A DNA stretch of 64,000 bases, taken from positions 744,001 through 808,000 of the forward strand of contig BQMF02000061.1 of assembly GCA_027922465.2 (NCBI GenBank). Reading direction: 5' to 3'. This DNA comes from Turritopsis dohrnii (taxonomy: Eukaryota; Cnidaria; Hydrozoa; Anthoathecata; Oceaniidae). The position numbers and the translations under genes were made by a program. How positions within the stretch are numbered: position 1 is the stretch's first letter; every line of letters starts with the position of its first letter. Under the pieces are notes generated by a model. That model was not told the DNA's origin, searched no databases, and worked only from the letters and a program-made list of their open reading frames with translations. Below are positions 1-11,498 of the stretch, in pieces.

Positions 1-119
1 TGTTATATTTTTAACTATCGTTAACTAATATTTTGTATACAGTGACTGTGAATTTTAGAATTTTAAAATTATTATGGGACGAAGAGCCATTGTAATATAT
101 GGATATGCCCGAAACATAC

Positions 120-120
<1 letters not shown>

Positions 121-154
<34 letters not shown>
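121..154. repeat. (ATT)n microsatellite
   Basis: A run of eleven ATT units. The short open frame across it is only the leucine translation of the repeat and is not a gene. Confidence 0.95.
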
Positions 155-155
<1 letters not shown>

Positions 156-347
156 GTGATTATTGCGACAGATTGAAGCTTAATAAAGTCAGACCAAGGA
201 AACTTCACAACAGTGTCGTTGAAAGTAAACCATCATCTTACATAGCGAAGGGCGTAAACATATCCAGTATTAGAACGTTTTCGGGCGGAAATTTCATTAA
301 TAAAATCTAATGCGCCCTCGCACAATCTTCAAGTGTAGTTGAAGTTA

Positions 348-844
348 TCTATATATTAATAGCCGATTCTCTGTCTGTCTGTCTGTCTGTCTGCTTGTTT
401 GTTTGTTTGTTTGTAAGTCACGCAAAATGGTAGATCGAGTTGTGAGAGTAATTAATTTATTTTATTTTGTGCGACGTCAGTGTGAAACCATTGTATTGAG
501 ACCCTAATCGAACGCGACGTTTAGGGAAAATTATCTCCGTAACCAATTGGGATAACTGACGTTTTTTGGGGTTCACGATATTGGCCATGGGGTGACGAAA
601 AAATTTGGGCAAAATTTTTGGGGACGGGGTTCTATGACGTCATCAAAACTTTTGATCGACGATATCTCCGAAACGATGCATCATAGACATATGATCCTAT
701 ACATTCTCTTACTCAGAATTTCGAGCTCTACAAGATGGTAGCACTTTCTATTGTCGATTCCTAAATTTTATTTTTCGTGAACTCATTGGGAGGTGACAAA
801 CGCATACTGAACATGGGCGGCGAGCGACGCCGCCTTGGCGGCTA

Positions 845-845
<1 letters not shown>
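348..845 (+). mobile_element. Non-autonomous Helitron, subfamily 1 (complete, 498 bp)
   Basis: The copy starts TCTATATATTAATAGCC and ends GGCGGCTAG. The 3' end carries a 7-bp hairpin, GGCGGCG-AGCGA-CGCCGCC, 12 bases before the terminal CTAG. It sits between an A (347) and a T (846). TC start, subterminal hairpin, CTRR end, no inverted repeats and insertion into AT are the hallmarks of Helitrons. The interior is non-coding, with a TCTG/TTTG microsatellite near the 5' end and no Rep/helicase sequence, so it is non-autonomous. Other copies in this window give the consensus. Confidence 0.85.

Positions 846-878
<33 letters not shown>
846..878. repeat. (TTA)n microsatellite
   Basis: Eleven TTA units directly after the Helitron 3' end. 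A related ATT run lies 190 bp upstream of the Helitron. Confidence 0.95.
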
Positions 879-880
<2 letters not shown>

Positions 881-3800
881 TTATTTAGTAATGCAGGTCT
901 GAAAATATACATATTATATACAAAATATACAATACAATATATAGGACGCAGTGACGAACACTGATGTGGACCTACGCAGTAAAAAATGACGTAAAAGTAA
1001 AACCCGTCTCAAGAAGATGATGTTGTTCAAAAATGGCTGCAGAAACGATGATGTTTATTTACATTCATTGGTGAAAATGGTTTTACTTCTTTTCGGTGGG
1101 AAATTGTTTGGAAAAGATATAAAGCAATATACGTAAGTACATGAGTCAGACGGATTTAATAAATACAGCGTTAAAAGAGAGTAAAACAGAATTAAAACGA
1201 TCAAATCATAAAGATGCAGGTCCCACACGAGCAGTTACTGATTTGTTTTGGTAACGAAATTGCTGTTCCTTAATTTATTTATTTCAAAATGGCTCCACAG
1301 TTATGAAGTTACGAAGAAAGCATTTTTATGTCTTTCACTGTATAAAAATGGTAGTAGAATTGCAGTAGAAAGCAAAGAGAAAGTGTATGTTTACAATAGG
1401 AAAGTATCCTGGAAAGTAAATCGAGTGTTATTGCCCCCGCAGTGAGCGTAAGCGAGCGAGGAGGCATAGTAGTTTCACGAGATAGACGAATGTCAGTTTC
1501 CGATTTTGTTCTTCATCCTCATCATCCTCATCATCATCTTCCAACTTTCGTGTTGACGTTACACGGTGGTATACAATTATTAGCAAACTTTGCTTTTTTT
1601 CCCGTTTCAAAGCATGGTACTGTAAGTGGGAGACAGAATGTTTTTTTGTATCTCTTTTCTAATTTATTATAATACTATACTATGTTATTTAGGAAGTTCG
1701 TATGCTAACATTGCTTAGACATTTTTCATATTACTTTCGTGTTGTTTTAGTGAAATGAACGATAAGGATTTTGAAGCACAGGTTGAAATCTGAAATTTTG
1801 CCAACCATACATTTTATTTTTGTATATGTTTTAACTCTAAATCTTTCATTAAATTAATTTTAGTCAATGTACTGATTATTGGCGGATCTTGCCTTAAAAA
1901 TATTTAAATTGGATTTCTGTGTATGTAAGAAAGCCATATTTACAAACTGTCGTTCTTCGTGTTTTTTTAACTGTCCACCAAACCTAGTGTGATCATGATC
2001 AATAAAATCTTTCTGTATTTTTTCTTGTTTTTGTTATGTAAACTTTGGCTATTTTTAGTTTTGAATCAAAGTTTGAAACAGAGATTTCTAATAGATTTTT
2101 TTTAAAAAAGTTTTTTTTCTTTTGGCTCTTACAGAATCTTATTTTGATTATAAAATACGTATTTGATTATAAAATACGTATCCATGGTTTCAGTTCACAC
2201 ATTTCTTTTGTTTGTAGCAAATACTTTCTGATATTACTTGTTAAGCTTTATTTACACTTTTTAAAAGGTATATTAGCATCAATTATCGAGTTTGTCTTGA
2301 AGTTCAATTGATGCCATCATGTCAACTCTTTGAATGAAGGGTGTTATTGTATGCCTGTTTCGATGCATTAAAAGTTACAAATTAAATGTTAAATGCTACT
2401 CATCTCGTGATGATAATGCGAGACAGTTCTAAAACGATTGAGTGTTGAGTAGCTTTGAGGCTTCTTGAAAAACTGGGTTTGTCGAAATATTTAAGCATAT
2501 AAGTATGCCACTTACCAGGCCCACAACAAACCAAAGCATTTGTTTTTGAACAAACTTCATTTCCGTTGTATAGCTTGCAATGTATAGCTTACTGTGTATA
2601 CAATTTGAAATGCTTGAGTGCGGGGGCATTTTTTAGCTAAAGCTACATGCTAGTTAATTTGTTTACAGGTATGAAATATAGAAAGTAAAGAAAGTTTAGA
2701 AGTGTTTGATAATAATGGCTACAGAGAACATGATCAATATTGTTTACTAAAACATGATGATGTGAATTGGTATTGAAAGGTAAAGTTAAAATAGTATCTA
2801 TTTAGTTAAAACACAGTTAGTATTAGTGGATAAATAAAGGGTAAGAGGGATGTTTACTGTTGTTTTGAATTTTCCAGAGAGGAGCTTTGAACTGGAAAAA
2901 AAACATATGTGAATGTTTTCATGAGTTAAAAATTCTTTAGCTATACTAATTCTGTCATTACGTTTGTGTTTTTAATTATTATTTTTAAGGTAAATATGTT
3001 TTCAAAATTTCTTTTAGTTTTTTTTGTTTTTCTTTCGATTTCGTCATATTACGATTAGGTTTTTTGTATATGTTTTTTGAATATTTTCATCTGAATAGAA
3101 ATGAAGCACATCATGGTGGGTTAAATTATGATGTTGAGAGGGTTAGTTAAGAGAAGAATGGATTATGTATTTAAGAAGTTCATTAGTTATTACTGTGCAA
3201 TGAAACTGTCCTACAAAAAAGAAGCGTTATTGGGTGGATTTTTCTTAAGTTTATATTTTATCATGTTTATGCATTATTTTGTGTTATGGTAATCGTTAAC
3301 GTACCTGGGTATATATATATAAGTTTGGCATTATGATTTTATTTGTGACTTTTTATCTTCTGGTTAAATTTTTGTTTTTAGTTATTGTTTTTAGGATAAA
3401 TGCGTACTTGAATTTCATTTTAATTTTTTTGTTGTTGTTTATTTCATTATCCTTATAGCATGATTAGGTTTTCGGTATTACAATTCAAGTATTAATTTTT
3501 TAGGTAATAATAAAAAACATAAAGAAATGAAACTCATGGTTTTAATCATGACGTTGATGGCTTTGGGAAGAACAGACTATATATCATTTCAAAAATTCAT
3601 TAATGATTGCAGTCCAGTAGTAACTTTGGAGCAAAAGAAAAAGTTGGAAGGTATCAATTTGTTTTGAATTAACATTTTGTAATGTTTGGTTTTTTATGTC
3701 TGGCTAAACAGTTCTGTGTTATATATTGCCATTTTTTTTACATTAAAGTTACTTCTCTTTCGCGTATAAATATATATTCTGAGCCATGTTGCTATTTGTT

Positions 3801-3888
3801 TCTGTTTTAAATCTTCTGAATGTAAGAAATGAATTAAAAAATTAATGCCTGAAAAGAAACTTTTACACCAGTTAAATTCTGCGACACA
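879..3888. other. AT-rich intergenic DNA, no gene recognised
   Basis: About 3 kb with no recognisable protein. Open frames are short and low-complexity, for example a CATCCT-rich patch at about 1514-1545. An 18-bp unit (TGATTATAAAATACGTAT) is repeated twice in tandem near 2145-2180. No splice-delimited exon could be supported. Confidence 0.5.
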
Positions 3889-3922
3889 ACGCATACTGAA
3901 CATGGGTGGCCTGGGCGGCTAG
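3889..3922 (+). mobile_element. Helitron subfamily 1, 3' end fragment
   Basis: It carries the terminal motif CATACTGAACATGGG followed by GGGCGGCTAG. The hairpin is partly lost. It abuts the 5' end of a subfamily 2 copy at 3923 without spacer. Confidence 0.7.
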
Positions 3923-4440
3923 TCTACTTATACTAATCCGCGTGTGTGCATACCACTTTTATTTTAGAGAGTGTTGTGTTTTCTTAAAATCAAAATCTTC
4001 TTAATCGTGGTCATTTTTTCGTTAAACCATTGATAATTGACGATTAGTATAATAGCACGCGGCGTGACGTCAGTTATTTTTTTCGCATCATGGGGGAATC
4101 ATTGCATTAAATCCCCAATCGAACGCGGCGTTTTTGGGGAAATATCTCGAGAACCAATAGGGATAACTGACGTTTTTTGGGGTGCGCGATACGGGTGACG
4201 GAGTGACGCAACATTTGGGCCTAAATTTTATTTGGTACTGCGGATATGACGTCATTAAAATCTTTGATTCACGATATCTCTGCAACGGTCGATCGTAGCG
4301 AAACGATCCCATACACTTTTTTGATCAGCTTTTCGAGCTCTACAACATGGGAACGCTTTTCAGTCACGATTTTGTGATTTAATTTTTCGTCACCTATTTT
4401 CGAAATTATAGCCGTAAAAAACGTTTACGCGAGTTACTAG
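3923..4440 (+). mobile_element. Non-autonomous Helitron, subfamily 2 (complete, 518 bp)
   Basis: It starts TCTACTTATACTAATCCGCG and ends CGAGTTACTAG. A terminal hairpin, CGTAAA-AAACG-TTTACG, lies just before the end. The middle shares the conserved core of subfamily 1 (AACTGACGTTTTTTGGGGT, TGACGTCAT, CGATATCTC), but both ends differ. So the two subfamilies are mosaics of one core with different termini. The next copy begins directly at 4441. Confidence 0.8.
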
Positions 4441-4607
4441 TCTTATTATACTAATCCGCGTGTGTGCACCCCACTTTTATTTTAGAGAGTGTTGCGTTTT
4501 TGCTTTTTTAATGGTCAAAATCTTCTTAATCGTGGTCATATAGCGGCAGTTCGACCACGCAAGACACATTCACAATTAGTATAATAGCACATGGCATCAT
4601 TTGACTT

Positions 4608-6993
4608 TTCACAATGTGTTCTTCTTTTTCAGAAAGGAGAGTATACAATCAAGTAGCTAAAACATGCTCATAACAAAGTACGCAAGTTGACACGCAAAGC
4701 GAAAAGAGATTATGAGAAAGAAATTGCTAGATCTACAAAGACAAACAGAAAAGCCTTTTGGGCATATGTGAATGCAAAAACTAAGATTAAATCGTCAATT
4801 CCAGACCTACTTATGAATGAAAATTCCGAAAAAATGGCAGAAACTGACCAAGAGAAAGCAAATGTTCTTTGTGAATTCTTTTCCAGCATCTATATAGATG
4901 AACCAACGGTACCTGTTGCACTTGACGGCCTGAAGAAACCAATAATTGAAAGTGACTTTCAACTGGAGATGACACAAGGAATGGTTTTGAAAAAAATAGA
5001 GAAATTGAATCCCAGCAAAAGTCCTGGTCCGGACGGCCTACATCCACGTGTATTAAAAGAACTAGCGACCGTGATTGCTGAACCACTTCACATCATATTT
5101 GAACAATCTTACACCATGGGGAAAGTCCCATCTGCTTGGAAGAGAGCTAACATCACAGCCATCTATAAGAAAAAAGGTGACAAAAATTCTGCTGGAGATT
5201 ACAGACCAATTAGCCTGACTAGCATTGCATCAAAAATTTTCGAATCGATAATGCGTAATTCTTTGCTATCATATCTCAAAGCCAATAAACTTTTGTCAAA
5301 TCGCCAATTCGGTTTTCTTGGTGGAAGATCAACTACTCTGCAACTGCTCCAAATTATAGATAAATGGACAGAAATTCTTGAAAATGGAGGTGTGATTGAT
5401 ATCATATATTGTGATTTTAAAAAAGCGTTCGATACTGTTCCCCATTGTCGACTAATTGAAGTCTTGCGTCACTACGGACTACAAGGTGCAGTTCTCTCTT
5501 GGATCAGAGATTTTCTGTCCGATCGATATCAACAAGTTTGTGTAAATCAAAACAAATCCGATGTATTTCCCGTAACGTCAGGAGTGCCCCAAGGATCGGT
5601 CCTAGGTCCATTGCTTTTTGTTATCTTCATAAACACTATAGCTGAAACTGTTGATGAGTCAGAACTTTTTCTGTATGCCGATGACTTGAAAATATTCAGA
5701 GAAATTGAAACCATGGCTGATGCTGCTAACCTACAAAGCGATCTAAACAAATTACTGCTTTGGACAGATACCTTCTTATTGAAATTCCATCCAGAAAAAT
5801 GTGAGCACATGAAAATAAAGTCAAAGTTGAAGTATCCTGGTGCAACACAGTATGTAATGGACGGCACTGTCCTCATGCAAAAATCAGATGTGAATGACCT
5901 AGGCATAAATTTCGATGAGCATCTTTCATTTGAAAAACACATTAACGAAAAGGTGAAAAAAGCTAATGCTCTTGTTGGTATGTTACGGCGAACGTTTGTG
6001 TACCTAGATAAGGATTGTTTCAAGCTGCTGTTCACAAGTATTGTACGCCCCCACCTCGAATATGGTGCTCCCGTGTGGAACCCTCACCTGCAACGACAGA
6101 TCTCTCATCTCGAAGATGTACAACGTCGCGCAACAAAATTGATACCTGGAATGAAAAACCTTAGCTACAAGGAAAGATTGGAGATCATGAACCTTCCATC
6201 TCTGCAGTATCGTCGATATAGGGGCGACATGATCGAGATGTATAAGATCACCCATGACCTTTATGACAAAGAAGCTATTGGAAATTTTCTTCGCTTTCGA
6301 TCTCAGGATAGTCAAAAACACAATTTACGTCGTCACGATTTCACGATTACCCGACAAAAGTGTCTTAAAGACGTTAAAAAATATTCATTTCAAAATCGAG
6401 TTGCGGAACAGTGGAATAACCTGCCACTAGACGTTGTGCAAGCACCATCACTCAATACGTTCAAAAGTCGACTCGACAAATTATGGAAAAGTGCTGGTAT
6501 CATGTTCGATATAAATCTGAATCTCGTCGAAACAACAGCCTCCCGACAAACTCGATTTCGACAAGTCGTCAAAGATTGAACCTGGTGTTAAAGGCACCAT
6601 GTGCCTACTTCCAGAAATTTGTATAATATAATATAATAATAACATGTTATTACATGTTGATGCTAGTGTATTATTTTGGACAAATAGTAAAAGAAATGGA
6701 AAAAATTTTTCATTAGAAAAAGTTTAACCAACACAGGACAGTTGCCTAACTAATGAAAGAAAAGATGAAAACTTGATCTCACAGGATCCTTGCAGCCTCA
6801 ACTCAACTTCTAGTTCATCCTGCACCCTGGAGAAACAAAACCTCCAAAACAAAGTCCTGAAAGTTGTCCCGCAAAGGGTTAAGAAGCCTAGAACCTAGAG
6901 GTTGAATCTTGTGGGAAACGGGAACAAATTTTCATGTGAATTAACAAAATAATGATTTTTGTTTATTTATTTCATTTATTTCATTTCATTTAT
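4608..6993 (+). mobile_element. 5'-truncated CR1/jockey-type LINE (2386 bp)
   Basis: Flanked by the direct repeat TCATTTGACTT at 4597-4607 and 6994-7004, an 11-bp target-site duplication. It carries a reverse transcriptase ORF but no apurinic endonuclease domain or ORF1, so it is 5'-truncated. It ends in an imperfect TTTAT/TTCAT short tandem repeat rather than a long poly(A). That kind of tail is typical of CR1/L2-like clades. It inserted into a Helitron that already lay in tandem with another copy. Confidence 0.85.
4687..6579 (+). CDS. LINE reverse transcriptase (5'-truncated ORF2)
   Basis: 630 codons encode a non-LTR reverse transcriptase that would copy its own RNA by target-primed reverse transcription. 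Visible motifs in order are: KSPGPDG at residues 112-118, the RT fingers/palm start; FDTVPH at 248-253 with the first catalytic aspartate; SGVPQGSVLGP at 298-308; the catalytic YADD box at 330-333; and the thumb/C-terminal block VRPHLEYGAPVWNP, typical of CR1/jockey/RTE-like elements. The frame stays open upstream to a TAG at 4654-4656. No ATG is present at the start, so translation of this truncated copy is doubtful; 4687 is a TTG. The frame has no internal stop, which suggests a fairly young insertion. The endonuclease part is missing. Confidence 0.9.
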   Translation: MTRKAKRDYEKEIARSTKTNRKAFWAYVNAKTKIKSSIPDLLMNENSEKMAETDQEKANVLCEFFSSIYIDEPTVPVALDGLKKPIIESDFQLEMTQGMVLKKIEKLNPSKSPGPDGLHPRVLKELATVIAEPLHIIFEQSYTMGKVPSAWKRANITAIYKKKGDKNSAGDYRPISLTSIASKIFESIMRNSLLSYLKANKLLSNRQFGFLGGRSTTLQLLQIIDKWTEILENGGVIDIIYCDFKKAFDTVPHCRLIEVLRHYGLQGAVLSWIRDFLSDRYQQVCVNQNKSDVFPVTSGVPQGSVLGPLLFVIFINTIAETVDESELFLYADDLKIFREIETMADAANLQSDLNKLLLWTDTFLLKFHPEKCEHMKIKSKLKYPGATQYVMDGTVLMQKSDVNDLGINFDEHLSFEKHINEKVKKANALVGMLRRTFVYLDKDCFKLLFTSIVRPHLEYGAPVWNPHLQRQISHLEDVQRRATKLIPGMKNLSYKERLEIMNLPSLQYRRYRGDMIEMYKITHDLYDKEAIGNFLRFRSQDSQKHNLRRHDFTITRQKCLKDVKKYSFQNRVAEQWNNLPLDVVQAPSLNTFKSRLDKLWKSAGIMFDINLNLVETTASRQTRFRQVVKD

Positions 6994-7614
6994 TCATTTG
7001 ACTTCAGTTTTTTCATGATCACGGGGAATCATTGCATTGCATCCCCAATCGAACGCGACGTTTTTGGGGAAATATCTCGAGAACCAATAGGGATAACTGA
7101 CGTTTTTTGGGGTCGGCGATACGGGTGAAGGGGTAACGCAACATTTAGGCCTAAATTTTATTTGGTACTGCGGCTATGACGTCATCAAAATCTTTGATCG
7201 ACGATATCTCAGCAACGGTTGGTCGTAGCGAAACGATCTCATACATTTTTTTTATCAGATTTTCGAGCTCTACAACATGGGCAAACTTATCATTGTCAAT
7301 TCTTTATTGATTTTTCGTGAACTGGACGCATGCTGAACACGGGTAGCGAAACGATCCCATACAATTTTTTGATCAGTTTTTCAAGCTCTACAACATGGGT
7401 ACATTTTCCATTCACAATTCCGTGATTTAATTTTAATTACGGGGTACATACACGGGAACGCGGGATTTCTGCACATCCTTTTCGAAATTAAAGACGTAAA
7501 AAACTTTTACGCGAGTTACTAGTACTGAACTTATACTCCTTATTATAAATTATTGCGTAATATTTTGACGATTCATGAAAACGAGGCAGTCGTTGTTCAT
7601 TTTCTTCATAAAAA

Positions 7615-8935
7615 ATGCCTATGGCTGATAACGTAACGAAAAAAGTAAAAAACTATAAACCATCTCTTGGGAAGCAATGCGCAGTCTGGGGATGTGTCAG
7701 CAGAGGTTTGGCAGAGTTCGAAGGTCAACTAATTTCTAGTAATATAAGTTTTTTTACGTTCCCAAGAGATTCTGGTGCTAGAAAGGTGTGGTGCAGTCGA
7801 ATAAATAAAACGAATTGATGGAAAGGACAACTTTCGTGTGACTAACCATACAGTTTTATGTGAAAAACACTTTGGAAAAACAGATATAATTAAGCCTGCT
7901 GGTGGGACTTTGAAACGTCTTAGAGAGAGTGCAAAACCTGTACCATTTGAAAGTATGTCAACAGATAAACCAACCAGAAAACCACCAGATGAAAGGCAGT
8001 CATCTCCAAGAAAAAAATTTCGAAATACCGTTTCATTAGCAGATCCTGAGATGGAATTTGAACAACCTGTTTCAGAAGTAGTTGCAGAATTTTGTGCTAA
8101 TCCTAGCACACAAACTGAAGAAAATTTTACGTCGTTGCAGGAAAGAATAAATTTATTAAACCCTGGTGACACTGGCGAAAATGTTATTTTGTATAATAAC
8201 CAACGCATTAAAGTAGACACCTCAAGAGGCAGACCTCGTACATTATCACCCTTGGAAAGCTATTACAATAATTAATAACTAATAATACAATAACTAATAC
8301 AATAATTATATACATGGATATATTTCATACATAAAATTTGAGTTATCTGTATATGGCCTACTCGAGAACAAGTGAGATCAATTATGCCTAAATCAATGAA
8401 GGAAAAGTTCCCAAATGTACGATGCATAATTGATTGTGTGGAGTTCAAAATTGCTGTACCAACCTCACTTGTGATGCATAAGCTTATGTATTCAGATTAC
8501 AAAAATCATACAACTGTTGAAGTGCTAGTGGGAATTGCACGTGGTGGAGGTTTTACGTTCATTTCATCAGCTTATCCTGGAAGCATATCAGATAAGAATA
8601 TTGTGATTAAAAGTGGACTGTTATATCCAGAACTGTGGGAGCATGGATATGCAATTATGGCTGATCGTGGTTTCTTAACAGCTGATTATGTTCAGCCATT
8701 AGGTGTAGAACTCATTATGCCATCGTTTCTGAAAGGTCGTGAACAATTCACTGAAAGGAAAGTTGTTCTCAGTCAACAAATTGCTGCAGAGTGAATACAA
8801 GTTGAGCGTATGATACAACGTCTTAAATGTTTTCATATTTTTGACAGAGTAATACCTGTAAATATGCAAGGTTCACTCAATCAAATAATTTCTGTGAGTG
8901 CAATGTTAGCTAATTTTCAAACCAATTTAAAATGA
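7615..8935 (+). pseudogene. Broken THAP + DDE transposase, ISL2EU-like
   Basis: The N-terminal part (7615-8275, two frames) is a THAP-type zinc finger. CAVWGC gives the first cysteine pair, followed by a tryptophan (KVWCS) and CEKHF as the C-H pair. The second part has a DDE_Tnp_4-type domain with IIDCVEF (first D) and ADRGF (second D). After a stop it continues with VERMIQRLK, whose E fits the third catalytic position. Three lesions are visible: a frameshift in the A-rich run near 7800-7810; loss of the segment between THAP and DDE parts (about 8276-8350); and a TGA at 8792-8794 where a CGA arginine codon is likely, as expected from CpG decay. THAP plus DDE_4 is the make-up of ISL2EU (IS4EU) transposases. 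The family call is from memory of motifs. Confidence 0.75.
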
Positions 8936-8999
8936 ACTTACCTTAAAGAAGTACTTTTCACAAGCTAATTTTCAGGAAATCATCTGAAAGTCACGAAAA

Positions 9000-9571
9000 C
9001 TACTTTCCGAGAAAATTACTTAGAACGACCTGACGAAGAGAATAATCTCGAAAGCTTGACATTTAAAATGTAGTTTTTTTGTATTTTATATTTTCTATAA
9101 CTACACCTGATGCTGTTTCTGATAAAATATATATTTATATATATATATATATATAAAAAACGAAATACAAGCCATTTTTCAAATGTTCAAGTTTGTACTT
9201 TGAAAGGTTTTCTATGTCAATGTGTACACGAGGATCAGATATGTCATCCTCAGTCAGAGTTATATTAGCTGGATCTAAAAAGATTATTGAAGTATTTTTA
9301 TTTTTTACATATATTATAATAGCTATATATAAAGGATCAGGGAATGACACTAAATTGTTTTTCCGTTACCTCGAACAAAAAACTATAGAGAAATATGTTT
9401 AATCTGGAGATATCCGGTTTGAAAGTTTAAAATATTATGGAGAATTTCGTTATCTCCCCAATTGTTTGCCGCATTTTTAAACGTAATTCCGATAGATATC
9501 ACTTGAAGGCGTTGTAAAGAAATTCAACAACGACTGCCACGTTTTCACAAATCCATTCAGCGTGAAACATA
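9000..9571. other. Intergenic or internal transposon DNA
   Basis: AT-rich sequence with a short (TA)n run at about 9129-9155. No gene is supported; the small overlapping frames on both strands have no recognisable similarity. Confidence 0.5.
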
Positions 9572-10075
9572 TTGGCGACAAAGGTTAGGTTTTGTGTGAA
9601 GCACTTGTTTAATTTCAGTATGAGTTTCAATTTCAGTATGAGTGATGATGATGATGATGGAGTTTTGGGGGAGTTATTTCAAGAGTTAAAAATTGAACAT
9701 CAAAACCAAAAGGAAGACTTCTTTATTCACATTGATGTTTTACATGGAGCTTCTTCGTTAGTAGCAGGGAGGTTGAATTCTTTTATGATACGACAAGATG
9801 CATTTGATCCTCGCCGCGGCACGAACTTTCCAACTGACTTGATGGATGATAAAGACAGAGAAAGAGAAAGAAACGGTCCCAACCTTAAACTTCGTAGAGT
9901 TCTTGGAGGAGGTTTATCAGGAAGTTATTATGAAATGTGGAAGGTACGAAAAAACTTTGATGACAACAAATTCAATGAAATGGTGCAACGGATGCCTGCA
10001 GATGTGCAAATTCGGATGTTAAAAATAATCGACAATGAACACGAAATAATTTTGTTTTCCAGCAATTCCAAATAA
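9572..10075 (+). CDS. Unrecognised ORF, 167 codons
   Basis: An open frame with good internal methionines (from about residue 24) and a run of five aspartates (MSDDDDDG). After a basic/acidic stretch (DDKDRERERNG) comes a glycine-rich segment (RVLGGGLSGSYY). I do not recognise the family. It lies between the dead transposase and a minus-strand fragment resembling the partner protein of ISL2EU elements. It may therefore be a passenger or remnant of the same transposon, or an exon. No signal peptide or membrane segment is seen. Confidence 0.35.
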   Translation: MATKVRFCVKHLFNFSMSFNFSMSDDDDDGVLGELFQELKIEHQNQKEDFFIHIDVLHGASSLVAGRLNSFMIRQDAFDPRRGTNFPTDLMDDKDRERERNGPNLKLRRVLGGGLSGSYYEMWKVRKNFDDNKFNEMVQRMPADVQIRMLKIIDNEHEIILFSSNSK

Positions 10076-10280
10076 TGTAGATAAATCAACTAGTATGATC
10101 CTGCAAAAGAAATATCTTGAAAAAATAAATAGTCACTATGCAGTTTTCCTATTTCTTTTGCCTGACATAAAAATATGAAAGCAATTTAGTTGTAAGGGTA
10201 TCAGTAAGAAACAAAATAGATATAGATAGTTCAGATGTCTTAAAAGTAGACATCAATAAAACTCATAACAGAATCTGTTA

Positions 10281-10324
10281 TCAGGGATATCTTAACATAT
10301 CCCTGCTGTTATTAAGGTGGTATT
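10281..10324. repeat. Imperfect two-step hairpin
   Basis: CAGGGATAT and ATATCCCTG form a 9-bp perfect stem around a 6-base loop. TAACAG and CTGTTA form an outer stem around it. This could be a transposon terminus or simply a cruciform. Confidence 0.5.
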
Positions 10325-10891
10325 ACCCCCAAATTTAAAATACATATTTTCAAGGATTGAAGTGATTACTTTTTAGATAGGTATAATAAAAACTTAGAAA
10401 ATTATGGAAAAAAAAATTTTTTTCTTGGTAGTTGCCATGGTAACAGAGAAAAACTATCAAAATTCAGACTTTTCGGACACGTGTGCTGACATAAATATGG
10501 ATAGATCTACTGAATATACAGACTTTAAACTTGGTACACATAATCAAAAAGAGTTAAACTATGCAATAAACCAAAAAAAATATTGAAAATTATCATAATT
10601 TCATAATGGCGCATTATTATTTCTTGATTTTCAAAAAAAAATCACTTTTCAAGAAATATTGAGACCTATTGATCAAATCCAAAGCAATTATTTGTATATG
10701 TTTTTGGTTTATTGCATAGGTTTATCTTCAATAAAACTTTGCTGAAAATTTGGTGTAAAAACCTTTAACGGTTGTCGAGAAAAGCTTGCCGGGAGTTAAA
10801 AAAACACTTCACCGAGAAAATCAATGTTAAAGTTAAAATAAATGTCGTAAACTGTTCATGTAGCAACATAACAAACATATGCATGACATAA

Positions 10892-11118
10892 TCAACATAC
10901 AAATTCACCAGGCTCATAAGTCGTTCCCTCAGTAGTCTCTTGGGTATCCTGTTGTGTTTTGTTCATGCCACGCAGAATCTTTCTGCGCTTACGTGCAGGT
11001 TCTGACGACTTCCTTTCCTGATTAAACAAACGCCTGCGATTATGTTCACTACATTGTTTAGTCATGTAACGCCCAGGATTCATTTGTAATTCCTTAAAGG
11101 GATCCCAAGGTCTAATAG
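10892..11118 (-). pseudogene. C-terminal fragment resembling an ISL2EU partner (YqaJ-type) protein
   Basis: The minus-strand frame reads PWDPFKELQMNPGRY, then a basic segment with KSSEPARKRRK, and ends EGTTYEPGEF. A tail of this kind (basic KRRK block followed by GxxYxxGxF) is what I associate with the C-terminus of YqaJ-nuclease proteins in ISL2EU elements of cnidarians. The nuclease domain itself is absent. The frame is closed upstream by a stop just before 11118. Convergent orientation with the transposase 2 kb away fits a two-gene transposon, but this is inference. Confidence 0.4.
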
Positions 11119-11498
11119 ATTATTCAAATAATACTGTTTATCTTAAAAAATGAAGTAGCAACTCTTGTTTCAGTTTTTTCAAACGTGCATGCTTTAAAAC
11201 ATTTTAAAAACCTTCTTCTTCGTAGTATTTTTAATCTCTAGCGTCCAGACTTTTTCCATTGTTTAAAATTTTGTGACGTATGATTTGAGTAGCATTGAAA
11301 TATGTCTTTTATCAATGTAAATACAACACTTGCTTTCACTAAGAAATTTTCACAATAAAAGTGAGCGATTTATAACTCGGTTTTTATACGTAAAATTCCA
11401 GAGTTTCACAATGTACAAAAAGTGAGAGATAATAAAAAAAGGTGATGCAACCTGTTATTAAAAAAGCAAATAAATATTCCATGTAATATATTGAATGA

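Larger units (their letters stand above)
4441..7522 (+). mobile_element. Helitron subfamily 2, second copy, split by a LINE
   Basis: The 5' part (4441-4607) and 3' part (7005-7522, ending CGAGTTACTAG) together match the neighbouring copy at 3923-4440. The gap between them is a LINE insertion flanked by an 11-bp duplication. Near 7330-7345 there is a piece resembling the subfamily 1 tail (GCATGCTGAACA), so the 3' half is itself rearranged. Confidence 0.8.

Noticed and set aside
74..310. 78-codon frame with a leucine run
   Set aside because: It is the translation of an (ATT)n microsatellite with no other support.
5547..6035. 162-codon minus-strand frame
   Set aside because: It is a shadow of the reverse transcriptase gene on the other strand.
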